Source: Psychrobacter luti
GTDB lineage: Bacteria > Pseudomonadota > Gammaproteobacteria > Pseudomonadales > Moraxellaceae
Length of the DNA: 64,000 bases
Assembly (NCBI RefSeq): GCF_014192115.1
Contig: NZ_JACHXL010000001.1
Location: 310,001-374,000, forward strand
Direction: 5' to 3'
Shown here: in pieces, positions 52,649 to 63,433 of the stretch
How the letters are laid out: the number at the start of each line of letters is the position of its first letter
How positions within the stretch are numbered: position 1 is the stretch's first letter
The notes under the pieces: model-generated
The model's input: the letters and a program-made list of their open reading frames with translations, nothing else
Database searches by the model: none
Told to the model about the DNA's origin: nothing
Position numbers and translations under genes: made by a program

Positions 52649-54409
52649 ATGCATCCAGCCCTACCGTATCGGCTGTTGAATAAGTTTACTATTGTTATTG
52701 GCGCCATTGGCATTGGAGTTGCCTTAGTCGATAGTGGTTTTACGCTCACGACATGGCTACAGCATATTTTTCATATTTTTTATTTAACGATTATTTTATT
52801 GGGTTTTGTGGCGACGGTAGGGCGCTATATGCGCTCAAAGTCGCGCTTATCGGTCAATAAAGTCGCGGTTTTCGATTTACTAACCAGTGTCGCTATTGTT
52901 GTGCTATTGGCGGTGCATTTCTTTGAGCTGGCGCGCTCTGGATTATCGATGCCGGTAGATGGTTTTATTGCGATTAAGATTGCCGTTTTCGTCACTTTTA
53001 TCCGTGAGATATCGGACAATAATTTTAGTCTTAATCGGGCTTTTTTGAATCCAGGTCAATTTTTTATCTTAAGTTTTTTGTCCGTGGTATTGGTCGGAGC
53101 TTTATTGCTTATGATGCCCAATGCCACCACTGAGCCGATATCCTTTGTCGATGCGCTGTTTACGGCCACCAGTGCAGTCTGTGTGACAGGGCTGATTGTG
53201 GTGGATACGGCGACCCGTTTTACGACGTTTGGGCAGCTGATTATCATCGGGCTAATTCAAATTGGCGGTTTGGGTATTCTGACCTTCGTAACGTACTTCA
53301 GCTATTTTTTTAAAGGCGGTGTCAGTTATGAGACGCAGCTCAGTATCAGTGAAATGAACGTTTCACGAAGGATGGGCGATATGATATCCACCCTTAAGTC
53401 TATTTTGTATGTGACTTTTGGGGTTGAAGCGTTGGCTGCTATTTTAATTTACATAAGTATCTATGATTTACCAGAAATGAGCTTTACACAAAGGCTGTTT
53501 TTCGCGATATTTCATGCCATCTCCGCTTTTTGTAATGCAGGGTTTTCTACCTTTAGTGCCGGCTTATACGATGAGTCACTGCGCTTTAATTATCCTTTAC
53601 AGCTTATCATTAGTACCACTTTCTTATTTGGCGGTATGGGTTTTATTATTGTCGTCAATCTATTGCGCTATCTGCGTCACCGTACTCAAAGGGCGATTTT
53701 CCAAAATGATCCACGTTACGGTTATCAGCCGTGGCTGTTGAGTATCAATAGCCGTATCACGTTAATTACCTCTGGCGCTTTATTGTTAATTGGTCTGCTT
53801 GGAGTAATGCTGTTTGAATACAATGGCATACTTGCTGAGCATCAGAGTTTTTCCGCTAAGCTAATTACAGGGCTGTTTACGGCAGCCACACCGCGTACTG
53901 CAGGCTTTAATATTGCCGATATGGATGCGCTCGCGTTCCCGACCATTATGCTGACGATTTTTTTGATGTGGATTGGTGCTTCGCCAAACTCTACCGGCGG
54001 TGGTATAAAAACCAGCACTTTTGCCATTGCGGTATTAAATACCTTGAGCTTAGCCCGTGGTCAGACCAAGGTTGAAGTGTTTCAGCGCGAGATTGCTGAC
54101 ATCTCTATTCGTCGGGCATTTTCTATTATGTGGCTGTCGTTATTTGTCATTGGCATGGGCGTCACCCTTATCAGCTACGATCAGCCCGAGCTTGATTTGA
54201 TTAAAGTGATTTTTGAATGCTTTTCTGCCTATAGTACGGTTGGTTTGAGTTTAAATTTGACCGCTGAGCTATCGACCTTTAATAAGCTTGTCGTCTCGGT
54301 AATTATGTTTGTTGGGCGGGTGGGAATGTTGACAATATTTATTGCGCTACTGAAGAATAGATATCAGCGTAACTATCGTTATCCGACTGAAGAGATTACT
54401 ATCAATTAA
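52649..54409 (+). CDS. TrkH/KtrB-type potassium uptake channel subunit
   Basis: Inner-membrane K+ translocating subunit of 586 residues. All four pore-loop filters are visible: ATSAVCVTGLIVVDT, SAFCNAGFSTF, TPRTAGFNIADM and SAYSTVGLSLNL. The N-terminus carries about 130 extra residues with four helices before the first M1-P-M2 unit. The regulatory NAD-binding partner follows 91 bp downstream. Overall it is nearer to KtrB/TrkG in the pore region. It should support turgor and salt adaptation. Confidence 0.92.
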   Translation: MHPALPYRLLNKFTIVIGAIGIGVALVDSGFTLTTWLQHIFHIFYLTIILLGFVATVGRYMRSKSRLSVNKVAVFDLLTSVAIVVLLAVHFFELARSGLSMPVDGFIAIKIAVFVTFIREISDNNFSLNRAFLNPGQFFILSFLSVVLVGALLLMMPNATTEPISFVDALFTATSAVCVTGLIVVDTATRFTTFGQLIIIGLIQIGGLGILTFVTYFSYFFKGGVSYETQLSISEMNVSRRMGDMISTLKSILYVTFGVEALAAILIYISIYDLPEMSFTQRLFFAIFHAISAFCNAGFSTFSAGLYDESLRFNYPLQLIISTTFLFGGMGFIIVVNLLRYLRHRTQRAIFQNDPRYGYQPWLLSINSRITLITSGALLLIGLLGVMLFEYNGILAEHQSFSAKLITGLFTAATPRTAGFNIADMDALAFPTIMLTIFLMWIGASPNSTGGGIKTSTFAIAVLNTLSLARGQTKVEVFQREIADISIRRAFSIMWLSLFVIGMGVTLISYDQPELDLIKVIFECFSAYSTVGLSLNLTAELSTFNKLVVSVIMFVGRVGMLTIFIALLKNRYQRNYRYPTEEITIN

Positions 54410-54500
54410 CTTAATGTTAATTAAAAAAATAACTTATTAGGCATTAACTAAATACGTCGCGATTGCTGCTTTTACGGTGGCATGAGTGACAAGGAATATT

Positions 54501-55202
54501 ATGAAATACATCATTGCAGGTTTGGGCAGTTTTGGTTCCTCATTAGGCATGGCGCTCACGAGCCAAGGTCATGAAGTCATCGCCATTGATAGCAGCATGC
54601 AAAAAGTTGAAGCGTATAAAGAAGCTATTACTCATACTATCTGCATGGATGCCACCGACGAATATACTGTCAATGGCTTGCCTATTATGGATACCGATAT
54701 AGTGGTAGTAGCGATTGGGGAAAACGAAGGGGCCAATATTATGGCAACGGCGCTGTTTAAAACCCTAAAAGCCAAGCGTCTAATCAGTCGTAGTATCAAT
54801 CCCTTACATGAAAAAGTACTACAAGCGATTGGGGTCGACGATATTTTTCATCCTGAAAAAGAATCGGCCATGCGCTGGGCAAAACGGCTGTCATTGCGTT
54901 ATTTCGTTGACTCTTTCGAATTGACGGACAACTTTAGTATTGTCGAGATTGCTATTCCTACTCCTTTAATTGGCAAACAAATAGCGACATTACAGCTAGA
55001 AAATAGGTTTAATATTAAGCTATTGAGTACCATGCACTATGAGCATTACGAAGACAGCTTTGGCCGTCAGCAGAGCAAACCTAGCATTCAGGGATTGGCT
55101 ACACCAGAGCAAGTACTGCAAGAAAATGATGTATTGGTGGTTTATGGCGCTAACAAACATATCAATAATTTTTTACGTAGTGTAGGGGTTAAAGTACACT
55201 AA
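54501..55202 (+). CDS. TrkA/KtrA-type potassium channel regulatory subunit
   Basis: 233 residues from the ATG at 54501 (AAGGA upstream; a GTG 15 bp earlier lacks a site). One RCK_N domain with the Rossmann loop IAGLGSFGSSLG and one RCK_C domain (SIVEIAIPTPLIGKQIATLQL), so it has the single-RCK build of KtrA rather than the doubled TrkA. It binds nucleotide and gates the neighbouring channel from the cytoplasmic side. Confidence 0.93.
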   Translation: MKYIIAGLGSFGSSLGMALTSQGHEVIAIDSSMQKVEAYKEAITHTICMDATDEYTVNGLPIMDTDIVVVAIGENEGANIMATALFKTLKAKRLISRSINPLHEKVLQAIGVDDIFHPEKESAMRWAKRLSLRYFVDSFELTDNFSIVEIAIPTPLIGKQIATLQLENRFNIKLLSTMHYEHYEDSFGRQQSKPSIQGLATPEQVLQENDVLVVYGANKHINNFLRSVGVKVH

Positions 55203-55219
55203 TCGCTAGGGATAACGTT

Positions 55220-55762
55220 ATGAATAAGTGCTGCATATCCGTGCTATGTCTTGCCAGTCTCATGCTGTTCAGCGGCTGTGATGAGTCGAAACAAAACCCG
55301 AATGTCATGTTTTCAGAGAAGCACCAAGACCCGATTCAAGAGCTTGAGAAGCACTCTAAAAAAGTCGATCACAGCCAGTTTGGTTATAAACAAACCTTTT
55401 ATGTGCCAATTTACTCAGATATTTATACCGATAGGGATAATCGTAAGGTTTTACTATCAGCGACCTTAAGCGTGCGCAATACCACCTTAAAAAAATCACT
55501 CTATATTAATAAGATAGATTATTACAGTACCGATGGCGATCTTGTAAAGTCATATTTAACAGAGACTATTGAGCTGCCCGCCATGGCGACATTAAATTAT
55601 ATCGTCGAAAAAGAAGAGGATAAAGGGGGCTCTGGGGCAAAATTTATCATTGAAGTCGAAGGCATAGATGAAACCGTCAAGCCCATTATTGAGGCGGTGA
55701 TGATTGGTAATTTTAGCAATAAAGGCTTTGCTTTTAGCACGCAGGGTACGCCGGTTTTGTAA
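55220..55762 (+). CDS. DUF3124-family lipoprotein
   Basis: 180 residues. The signal peptide ends in the lipobox FSGC. The mature part shows FYVPIYSDIYTD and LSATLSVRNTTLKKSLYI, which I recognise as the DUF3124 pattern, a beta-sandwich-like family of unknown role. It starts 17 bp after the K+ regulator gene, so it is probably in the same transcript. Envelope location is clear; function is not. Confidence 0.8.
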   Translation: MNKCCISVLCLASLMLFSGCDESKQNPNVMFSEKHQDPIQELEKHSKKVDHSQFGYKQTFYVPIYSDIYTDRDNRKVLLSATLSVRNTTLKKSLYINKIDYYSTDGDLVKSYLTETIELPAMATLNYIVEKEEDKGGSGAKFIIEVEGIDETVKPIIEAVMIGNFSNKGFAFSTQGTPVL

Positions 55763-55816
55763 TGATGGTTATCTACGCTTTATTAATATGGATAATCCAA
55801 ATTTAGGAGAATTGCC

Positions 55817-56680
55817 ATGTTAGTTTTTACCCAAGGCTCATCTTTACCAACCATTAAAACAGTACTATTTACTATTGTATTACTCGGTACGGCGCAACTG
55901 ATAGTAGGTTGTGACTCGCAGTATTCCTCTTCAAATAATATAACGGCGCAAACGGATAATATAGGTGAAAATACGGCTGAGACAGATAACGTGCATATCA
56001 AGCCGGCGCCTATAAATTCTGCTGCTGCGAATAGAGCACAGGCTAACGAAATAGTAGCGCCGTCTAATGATAAAACTGTCAATCCATCAGGCTACCAAAA
56101 GCTAAGTTTTGGGCAGGTTATCACTCCTGAGTTACTAAATAAGTTAGGACTAATCAAGGAAGAAACTGACAACGAGCAGTGCTATTACGTCAATAATCCA
56201 GCACTGAGCTATATGGATAAAGAGTACGGTAAACGTGCCTCGGTGCTATATCAGATCATTGATAATAAAGTTGCTCTTATTGCTATTCAAGCTCCAAACA
56301 TACCTTTTTATACAGACATCAATGTTGGCCATGCAGTGACAGAGGTGATGAAAGAGCATAATAACAAGCTGACTTATGAAGTCGATAAATATGCGGTTAA
56401 TGGCGACTACTATAGTCTGATTGCTAACGTTAACTTCGAGGTGATAAAAGAGCCCCAACTCGGAGAGTCGTTAAAAGACGAAAATATTAAAATGAATGAT
56501 AAAAAAGACGAGTTGCCCATACAAATTGAATATCATATCAAGGGCGGTCAAAAGCTTAATAATTATAGAATTAACTCAACAGAGTGGACGGCAGATAATC
56601 GGAGCTTATTAAAGGGGGAGGTAGAAAGCATTGATATCGGTATACCAGATGCTATCTATTCGGTCGAAGGTTGCTCTTAA
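55817..56680 (+). CDS. Putative lipoprotein of unknown function
   Basis: 287 residues. The hydrophobic N-terminus ends in IVGC, a likely lipobox, and GGAG lies 7 nt before the ATG. A ~60-residue disordered Asn/Ala/Thr linker precedes a mixed alpha/beta region with two cysteines (NEQCYYVNN near residue 118 and EGCS at the end) that could bridge. No family recognised. It is 54 bp after the DUF3124 gene, so the two may be cotranscribed with the K+ genes. Confidence 0.72.
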   Translation: MLVFTQGSSLPTIKTVLFTIVLLGTAQLIVGCDSQYSSSNNITAQTDNIGENTAETDNVHIKPAPINSAAANRAQANEIVAPSNDKTVNPSGYQKLSFGQVITPELLNKLGLIKEETDNEQCYYVNNPALSYMDKEYGKRASVLYQIIDNKVALIAIQAPNIPFYTDINVGHAVTEVMKEHNNKLTYEVDKYAVNGDYYSLIANVNFEVIKEPQLGESLKDENIKMNDKKDELPIQIEYHIKGGQKLNNYRINSTEWTADNRSLLKGEVESIDIGIPDAIYSVEGCS

Positions 56681-56767
56681 GGCGTAAATATAAATAACGT
56701 AGCGCTTTATATTCTTAGATTAACATATCAAAAACAGCGTGGTTTTTATAGGTCATTATCTAAAATT

Positions 56768-56785
56768 TTGTCATCAAGTTGTCAT
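56768..56785 (+). promoter_or_regulatory. Pho box upstream of the PhoX-like gene
   Basis: TTGTCAT-CAAG-TTGTCAT, two identical 7-bp half-sites with the 4-bp gap, matching the PhoB form in 12 of 14 positions. It lies 113 bp before the start, in the 217-bp spacer. Confidence 0.8.
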
Positions 56786-56897
56786 GGAGTTTCAGTAGAC
56801 TCAAACATAAATCGTATCTTGGTCGTTACAACGATAACGCCGCGATATTTTTTATACCAACTCAGCCTACTAAATCCAGCCTAAAAGGTGACTGAAC

Positions 56898-59123
56898 ATG
56901 ACCTCATTGAATAACAAGCAAACGCTTGCGCATGAAGTAGTTGAAGACTCTAACCCGACTGATAATATCGACTTTCAAACCATTATCAATCGCCGTATGA
57001 ACCGCCGCAGTATTCTAAAAGGTGGCACAGGATTGACGGCGGCGGCGTTTTTTGGGGCGCTACCTTTGGTTGGCTGTAGTGACGACGATGATAGCAGCTT
57101 GCCTGTTAATCCTAGTAACGATAATAGCGCTGCTATTCCTGCACAAGGTGACTTAAAACGTCCTGAAACTTTGAGGTTTACGGCAGTACCGCATTCAACG
57201 GCCGACACGATGAGCGTGGCAGCAGGCTATAAAGCCGAGATGATATTACCACTAGGCATGCCGCTGATATCTGGTATCGAGGATTGGAAAGACAGTCGTG
57301 AGCAATCCGCTGAGTCGTTTGAGTGGCGTATGGGTGACAACCATGATGGCATGTGGTTCTTTGGTAAAAAAGGCAATGCGTACGACGCCAAAGCATCAGA
57401 AAATGGTTTGCTAGTCATGAACCACGAATATGTAAACAGTAGTGAGCTTAGCCCGTTTGGTTACCATGTCATCCAAGATAGTAACGCTGCACCAATCTTT
57501 CAAAACCGTCGCCTCGCAAGCGACGTGCGCCGTGAGGTCAATTGTCATGGGGTTGCCGTGGTTGAGATGCGCCGCCGCTCTGATGGTATGGGTTATGAGA
57601 TGGTACCCAATTCGAAATACAATCGCCGCATTACCAGCAGTACGACTGCCCAATTAACAGGTCCTGTTGCGGGATCTGACTTGGTGAAGACCAAGTTTGA
57701 TCCGACAGGCTTTCAGACTCGTGGCATTAATAATAACTGCGGTGCAGGTCTCTCACCTTGGGGCACTTATCTGACCACAGAAGAGAATTTTTTAGGCGTA
57801 TTTGGCCGCGGGCGAGATGCTGATCAATTGAATGCTGGACACAACTATGGTCGTGAGCGCTACGGGGCGATAGAGGACTTCCCTGGTTGGGAATATCTGT
57901 GGCATACACCTGACGCCAAAGATGCGGCTATTCCTGACGAGTTTTCACGTTGGGATATGACTGCCGTCGGTGCCGGTGCTGCCGATGACTACCGTCATGC
58001 ATTCAATACCTTTGGTTATATCACCGAAATTGACCCTTTTGACCAACATTCTATACCGCAAAAACGCACGGCATTGGGTCGTTTTGCCCATGAAAACTGT
58101 GCCTATGCGCCTGTTGAACAAGGCAAGCCAGTGGTATTCTATATGGGCGACGATGCCCGCGGTGAATATATTTATAAATTCGTCTCAAAAGCGACGTGGT
58201 CAAATGCTGATATCGGCGGTGGCTTAAAAGTGGGCAATAAATATCTGGACGATGGCACGCTATATGTTGCTATTTTTAATGAAGATGGCAGTGGGGTGTG
58301 GAAAGCACTTGTCCATGGTCAAAATGGACTGGATACCTCTAATAATGTCTTGCCGTTTCATGGACAAGATGAGGTGTTGGTCTTTGCCCGTGCCGCCGCT
58401 GATGTCGTCGGCGCGACCAAGATGGATCGACCTGAATGGGTATCGGTCAGCCCAATAACGGGTGAGGTATATGTGACCTTGACCAATAATAAATATCGCG
58501 GCGTAAGTGATGATCAACCGCTCTCAGCATCGAATCCACGCAGCTATCAAGTTGGCGACAAAGCACGCGGTAATGATAATGGTCATATCATTCGCTGGGC
58601 AGAAGCAGGCGGCGATCATGCGGCAACAAGTTTTGAATGGGATATCTACCTGTTTGCCTCGCCAAGTGATTTGTCAGCGGAGAACTTATCGCAGCTAAAT
58701 GACAGCAACGATTTATCATCGCCAGACGGACTGTATTTTGATCCACGCGGGGTGCTATGGATTCAGACAGATGATGGCGCTTATACGGATACCAGTAGTT
58801 GTATGTTGCTCGCGGCACTACCGGGCAAAGTCAGCGATGGTTCGCTTATGACCACTTCAGCAGGGCAGCAAACCCGAGTCGGCATGCCTGCCAGTAATGA
58901 TAATATCAAACGCTTTTTCGTCGGCCCTGAGGGCTGTGAGGTCACCGGTATTACCATGACACCAGATTTTAAAACTCTTTTTATTAACATTCAGCATCCA
59001 GGCAATAGCTGGGGTGCCGTCGCAGGTGGCAGTACCCCGCGCTCAGCGACGGTCATGATTACGCGAGAAGATGGCGATGTGATATTGGCTGAGTCATTTG
59101 ATACCGTAACTACTAGTACTTAA
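56898..59123 (+). CDS. phoX: PhoX-type alkaline phosphatase (DUF839), Tat lipoprotein
   Basis: Exported phosphatase of 741 residues that frees phosphate from organic esters using iron and calcium. The N-terminus has a twin-arginine signal (NRRSILKGGTGLTAAAFFGA) that ends in a lipobox (PLVGC), so it should be exported folded and lipid-anchored. The DUF839 body is seen in LLVMNHEYVN, NNCGAGLSPWGTYLTTEENF, LGRFAHENCAYAPV, FYMGDDARGEYIYKFVS, SPDGLYFDPRGVLWIQTD and FFVGPEGCEVTGI, which match PhoX. The N-terminal stretch before the Tat motif (35 residues) is unusually long. A Pho box upstream ties it to PhoB. Confidence 0.92.
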   Translation: MTSLNNKQTLAHEVVEDSNPTDNIDFQTIINRRMNRRSILKGGTGLTAAAFFGALPLVGCSDDDDSSLPVNPSNDNSAAIPAQGDLKRPETLRFTAVPHSTADTMSVAAGYKAEMILPLGMPLISGIEDWKDSREQSAESFEWRMGDNHDGMWFFGKKGNAYDAKASENGLLVMNHEYVNSSELSPFGYHVIQDSNAAPIFQNRRLASDVRREVNCHGVAVVEMRRRSDGMGYEMVPNSKYNRRITSSTTAQLTGPVAGSDLVKTKFDPTGFQTRGINNNCGAGLSPWGTYLTTEENFLGVFGRGRDADQLNAGHNYGRERYGAIEDFPGWEYLWHTPDAKDAAIPDEFSRWDMTAVGAGAADDYRHAFNTFGYITEIDPFDQHSIPQKRTALGRFAHENCAYAPVEQGKPVVFYMGDDARGEYIYKFVSKATWSNADIGGGLKVGNKYLDDGTLYVAIFNEDGSGVWKALVHGQNGLDTSNNVLPFHGQDEVLVFARAAADVVGATKMDRPEWVSVSPITGEVYVTLTNNKYRGVSDDQPLSASNPRSYQVGDKARGNDNGHIIRWAEAGGDHAATSFEWDIYLFASPSDLSAENLSQLNDSNDLSSPDGLYFDPRGVLWIQTDDGAYTDTSSCMLLAALPGKVSDGSLMTTSAGQQTRVGMPASNDNIKRFFVGPEGCEVTGITMTPDFKTLFINIQHPGNSWGAVAGGSTPRSATVMITREDGDVILAESFDTVTTST

Positions 59124-59162
59124 CAGTAGTAGCACTTAAGAACCTTCTTAATCGTTAACGAA

Positions 59163-59224
59163 AAACCAATATGCTTGATTTCCTTTTCTCCGTTTATAGA
59201 GAATAAGAATGCAAGTATATTGGT
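59163..59224. terminator. Long hairpin between phoX and hutI
   Basis: AACCAATATGCTTG (59163-59176) pairs with CAAGTATATTGGTT (59211-59224, one wobble). Weaker inner pairing follows, and the plus strand continues ATTGTATTTTT. It probably ends both convergent genes. Confidence 0.65.
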
Positions 59225-59282
59225 TATTGTATTTTTAAACGACGGTTTTAAGAATATATTATGCGTTCAGTTATTACTTTGC

Positions 59283-60638
59283 TTATGTATTCCATTGCCC
59301 TTGAAGCATAATACCTGCAATAGGATTTAGCCCCATTTGATAAGCAAGGTCAGCAGGGCGGGCTATATCCCATAACGCTAAATCAGCATCGTAACCCACT
59401 TCTATTTTGCCTTTCTTGGCTAGACCTAACGCTTGTGCCGCATGAACGGTTGCGCCTGCCAATACTTCTTCAGGGGTTAAATAAAATAGTGTGCAGCCCA
59501 TATTCATCGCTAATAATAGCGACGTTAACGGTGAGGTGCCGGGGTTGCAATCTGTTGAAACGGCAATCGGAACTTGGTGTTGACGCAATGCTTCAATCGG
59601 TGGCAACTTGGTATCACGTAGGGTATAAAACGCGCCCGGCAACAGCACAGCAACCGTATTACTTGCTGCCATTTTTTTGATATCGTCTTCTACTAAATGT
59701 TCAAGATGGTCGCTTGATAATCCTTGATAATCAGCAACTAAGGCGCTAGCGCCTATATTTGATAGTTGTTCAGAATGCAGTTTCACCGGTAAGTTTAATG
59801 AGCGTGCGACTTCAAAGACGCGCTTAATCTGCTCAGCAGTAAAGGCAATGTTTTCACAGAAGCCATCGACCGCATCGACTAAGCCCTCGCTATGCAAGAT
59901 TGGTAACCACTGGCAAACTTGCTCAATATAATCATCCGAGCGGTCCTGCATGTGGGACTTGTACTCAGGTGGCAGGGCATGGGCGGCTAAATAAGTGGTG
60001 CTAACATGAATGCTGTGTTTGTCACCGAGCGCACGGGCAACTTTTAGCATTTTACGTTCAGTGTCTAAATCCAGTCCATAGCCAGATTTGATTTCAATAC
60101 TGGTCACGCCTTCTTTGATGAGCGCGAGCAGACGTTTTTCACTTTGCGCAAACAATTCTTCCTCATTCGCTGCGCGGGTAGAGCTAACGGTTGAGACAAT
60201 GCCACCACCTTGCGCCGCGATATCTTGATAACTGGCACCTTGCAATCGTGCTTCGAACTCATTGCTGCGGTTACCGCCATAAACGATATGAGTATGACAA
60301 TCGATGAGTCCAGGCGTGACCCAGTTGCTATCAACGTCTTTGATTTGATCGATTTTATAATGGGTAAGGTGCGGCTTTATTTGTTCATGCGTGCCAACCC
60401 ATGCAATTTTGCCATCTTTGATACCGATAGCGGCGTTTTCTAATTGACCGTAAGGGGTGCTTTGATTTTCATTACTGTTTTGATCATTGCTTTGATTGGC
60501 GCTTTGGTTGGCGCTATAAATATCAAACCCGTATTGCGCTGAAAAGGTGGCGAGATTGGCATTGATAATGATGTGGTCAAACGATGTCAGGGTATCCATA
60601 GCATTGTTGTCGCGTATCTGTGCGCTAGAGTTGTTCAT
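59283..60638 (-). CDS. hutI: Imidazolonepropionase
   Basis: Third enzyme of histidine breakdown: opens imidazolone propionate to formiminoglutamate in the cytoplasm. 451 residues. Metal-site and substrate blocks are [22 protein letters not shown], here in the first third, then [44 protein letters not shown] and [10 protein letters not shown]. The N-terminus is about 30 residues longer than usual, with a Gln/Asn/Ser-rich insert ([20 protein letters not shown]). AGGAG lies 7 nt upstream. It is 24 bp after hutG. Confidence 0.96.
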   Translation of the reverse strand: MNNSSAQIRDNNAMDTLTSFDHIIINANLATFSAQYGFDIYSANQSANQSNDQNSNENQSTPYGQLENAAIGIKDGKIAWVGTHEQIKPHLTHYKIDQIKDVDSNWVTPGLIDCHTHIVYGGNRSNEFEARLQGASYQDIAAQGGGIVSTVSSTRAANEEELFAQSEKRLLALIKEGVTSIEIKSGYGLDLDTERKMLKVARALGDKHSIHVSTTYLAAHALPPEYKSHMQDRSDDYIEQVCQWLPILHSEGLVDAVDGFCENIAFTAEQIKRVFEVARSLNLPVKLHSEQLSNIGASALVADYQGLSSDHLEHLVEDDIKKMAASNTVAVLLPGAFYTLRDTKLPPIEALRQHQVPIAVSTDCNPGTSPLTSLLLAMNMGCTLFYLTPEEVLAGATVHAAQALGLAKKGKIEVGYDADLALWDIARPADLAYQMGLNPIAGIMLQGQWNT

Positions 60639-60662
60639 AATCTGCTCCTGCTTATTTTGAAG

Positions 60663-61733
60663 CTAGTGCGTTTCGGTGATAAGTAAGTGCTGCTCGATAA
60701 TAGTTGCTAGTAAGCGAGCGGCGACTTTACAGCTGCGTCCATCAACATCAAAAGTCGGGTTAATCTCGGCAATATCAGCTACTTTTACCTTGCCAGAGGA
60801 CAAGATAAGTTTGACTGCACGCTCAACGAACGCCAAGCTAATACCATAAGCCGCTGGCGCACTGACACCAGGTACGACGCTAGATGGCAAGCAATCCATA
60901 TCAATCGTTAAATATATAATATCAACGTCATCGATGAAACTTGCTATTTGAGCAGCAATTTTTTTCCATTTCTTATTGGTACACTCTTCATCACTGATGA
61001 TATGCACGCCCAATTGCTCAGCACGGTCAAAGAGCGCGGCAGTGTTGGAAAACCGACTGACGCCAATACAGCAATAGTTAAATGGCTGACCTTGTTCACC
61101 AAGGTGCTCGGCAATCTGGCGAAATGGCGTGCCAGACGTTGCGACATCAGACTGACGAATATCAAGATGCGCATCAAAATTGATAATGCCGATACGCGGC
61201 AGCGCGTCTGTATCATTGGTAGTATCTGTCTGCTGTAGCGCCTGCCATAATCCTAAAAAGCTGCCATAAGCGATGGCATGACCACCACCAAGCCCGATAG
61301 GTAGACCGCCTTGCTGGATAATATGGCTAACTTTGTCAGCATATTTTAGTTGAGCTTCCTCAAGGGCACGCTCGGCGAAACCATCATTATCATGACAATG
61401 AATATCACCGGCATCACCTAATAAAGCTGGCAATTGACCATCAAAGCGTTGTTGTAACTCAGCGATGACTGGTAGCGCGGCAAATACCTGACGAATCAAT
61501 GGTGGGGCTGCTCTTGCACCCACGCGTCCTTGATTACGTCTGACACCTTGATCACAAGCGAAACCGATTAGCCCAATGTGCTGGCTTGTTTTATCAAAGG
61601 TATAAGGCTGAGCTAGTTGATACCAGTAGCAAGCGCGAGCTGTCTCAAACGGCTCTGCACGCCCTGCCCACCGACTCATATCAGCTGCGGTGTGGCTAAC
61701 GGTTGTGCCAGTCCCAGTCATTGACATGCTCAT
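60663..61733 (-). CDS. hutG: Formimidoylglutamase
   Basis: Ureohydrolase-family manganese enzyme that splits formiminoglutamate into glutamate and formamide. 356 residues. Mn ligands are seen in GLGGGHAIAYG, INFDAHLDIRQSD and TIDMDCLPSSVVPG. The start has AAAGGAGGT, the strongest site in the window. It lies 47 bp after hutH. Its presence means the pathway ends in formamide rather than through formylglutamate. Confidence 0.94.
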   Translation of the reverse strand: MSMSMTGTGTTVSHTAADMSRWAGRAEPFETARACYWYQLAQPYTFDKTSQHIGLIGFACDQGVRRNQGRVGARAAPPLIRQVFAALPVIAELQQRFDGQLPALLGDAGDIHCHDNDGFAERALEEAQLKYADKVSHIIQQGGLPIGLGGGHAIAYGSFLGLWQALQQTDTTNDTDALPRIGIINFDAHLDIRQSDVATSGTPFRQIAEHLGEQGQPFNYCCIGVSRFSNTAALFDRAEQLGVHIISDEECTNKKWKKIAAQIASFIDDVDIIYLTIDMDCLPSSVVPGVSAPAAYGISLAFVERAVKLILSSGKVKVADIAEINPTFDVDGRSCKVAARLLATIIEQHLLITETH

Positions 61734-61780
61734 TGCCGACCTCCTTTAATACATAGAGCGTTTATTTAGAGTGATGCTTT

Positions 61781-63343
61781 TTACTTAGACTCATACCAAT
61801 CGCCACGCAGTGACTGCCAATATTCAGTAAGTGTGCCATCTAATACCAGCTGTTTGGCTGCTTCGATATCAGGGGCTAGGTAGCGGTCTTTATCATAAAA
61901 AGTAACTTGCTCGCGTAGTTTCTGATGCGCTGTCTGTAACGGCTCTGAGGTCTCTAATTCGCGATGGAAGTCGATACCTTGACCCGCAGCCAATAGCTCA
62001 ATACCGATAATGGTAGCGGTGTTTTGTGCCATCTCATATAGTCGGCGTGCGCAATAGGTTGCCATCGACACATGGTCTTCTTGGTTAGCAGAAGTTGGAA
62101 TGCTGTCGACACTACCGGGATGGGCGATAGATTTATTTTCTGAGGCGAGCGCCGCTGCGGTCACATGAGCAATCATAAAGCCTGAATTCACCCCAGCATT
62201 ATCTACCAAGAATGGCGGCAAACCGCCTGATAGAGTCGCATCGATTAGCAAAGCGATACGTCGCTCAGACATAGAGCCAATCTCGGCAATGGCTAAGGCC
62301 AAAATATCGGCAGCAAAAGCCACTGGCTCAGCATGGAAGTTGCCACCTGAGATGGCAACTGGACCGTCTTCATTGTTAAAGATAAGCGGATTATCGGTCA
62401 CTGCATTCGATTCAATTAATAAGGTTTTGCCTGCTTGATTAATAATATCAAGGCAAGCACCCATGACTTGTGGCTGACAACGCAAGCAATAAGGGTCTTG
62501 TACTCTATCGTCTTGCTCACCATCATGGGAGGCGCGAATAGCACTGCCTTTAATTAGCTGACGATGCGCTTTAGCGATTTCGATTTGACCATGATGACCA
62601 CGTACTTCGTGGATACGCGCATCAAATGGCGCATCCGAGCCTTTGGCCGCATCAATAGACATGGAGCCGACGATGGTTGCGGTCTCCAGTAAATCTCGCG
62701 CTAAAAAATAACCCCGTAAAGCCAATGCTGTTGAGACCTGCGTGCCATTGATAAGGGCAAGACCTTCTTTGGCCGCTAGGGTAATGGGCTCAAGACCATG
62801 CTGCTCCAATGCATCAGCGGCGGGTACTTTTTTGCCGCCAACATAAACATGACCTTCGCCCATCATCGCCAGTGTCATATGCGATAAAGGTGCGAGGTCT
62901 CCTGAAGCACCCACTGAGCCTTTGGCAGGGATATTTGGGGTTATTTGATTGTTAATTAAGCCCAGTAAGCTATCGACCACGGCGCGGCGTACGCCAGAAA
63001 CACCTTGTGCCAAACTAGTCACCTTCATCACCATAATCAGTCGAACCACGTTGGCTGGTAACGCTTCACCAGTACCAACTGAGTGAGACACGATAAGGTT
63101 ACGCTGTAGCAGTTCTAATTGGTCATCACTGATACGGGTTTTTGCCAATAGACCAAAACCGGTATTGATACCATAAGCGCTTTTATCACGGCGAATAATC
63201 GTTTGTACATCTTCATGTGAGGCATCTATCGCCTCATAGGCGCTATCAGGCAGGGTCAATATAACAGGCTGCTCATAGATATCGCGTAGTATCTCAAAGC
63301 TAAGTTGACGCGGCTGTAGCGTTAATTGTTTGATAGCAGTCAT
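61781..63343 (-). CDS. hutH: Histidine ammonia-lyase
   Basis: First step of histidine use: histidine to urocanate and ammonia. 520 residues. The MIO prosthetic group forms from Ala-Ser-Gly in [15 protein letters not shown] near residue 145. Other family blocks are [27 protein letters not shown] and [11 protein letters not shown]. hutU (urocanase) is not in the window between hutH and hutI, so it must be elsewhere, perhaps just past the right edge. Confidence 0.97.
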   Translation of the reverse strand: MTAIKQLTLQPRQLSFEILRDIYEQPVILTLPDSAYEAIDASHEDVQTIIRRDKSAYGINTGFGLLAKTRISDDQLELLQRNLIVSHSVGTGEALPANVVRLIMVMKVTSLAQGVSGVRRAVVDSLLGLINNQITPNIPAKGSVGASGDLAPLSHMTLAMMGEGHVYVGGKKVPAADALEQHGLEPITLAAKEGLALINGTQVSTALALRGYFLARDLLETATIVGSMSIDAAKGSDAPFDARIHEVRGHHGQIEIAKAHRQLIKGSAIRASHDGEQDDRVQDPYCLRCQPQVMGACLDIINQAGKTLLIESNAVTDNPLIFNNEDGPVAISGGNFHAEPVAFAADILALAIAEIGSMSERRIALLIDATLSGGLPPFLVDNAGVNSGFMIAHVTAAALASENKSIAHPGSVDSIPTSANQEDHVSMATYCARRLYEMAQNTATIIGIELLAAGQGIDFHRELETSEPLQTAHQKLREQVTFYDKDRYLAPDIEAAKQLVLDGTLTEYWQSLRGDWYESK

Positions 63344-63433
63344 GGTGGTAATCCTAGTGTTAAATGTTATTAGCTGTATTTATTATATGGTGGGGTATTG
63401 ATGTTGTGCTTATATTGTTAGGGGCAATTTATC

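Noticed and set aside
59283..63343. Urocanase (hutU) in the hut cluster
   Set aside because: No frame between hutH and hutI or nearby encodes it; it must lie outside this window.
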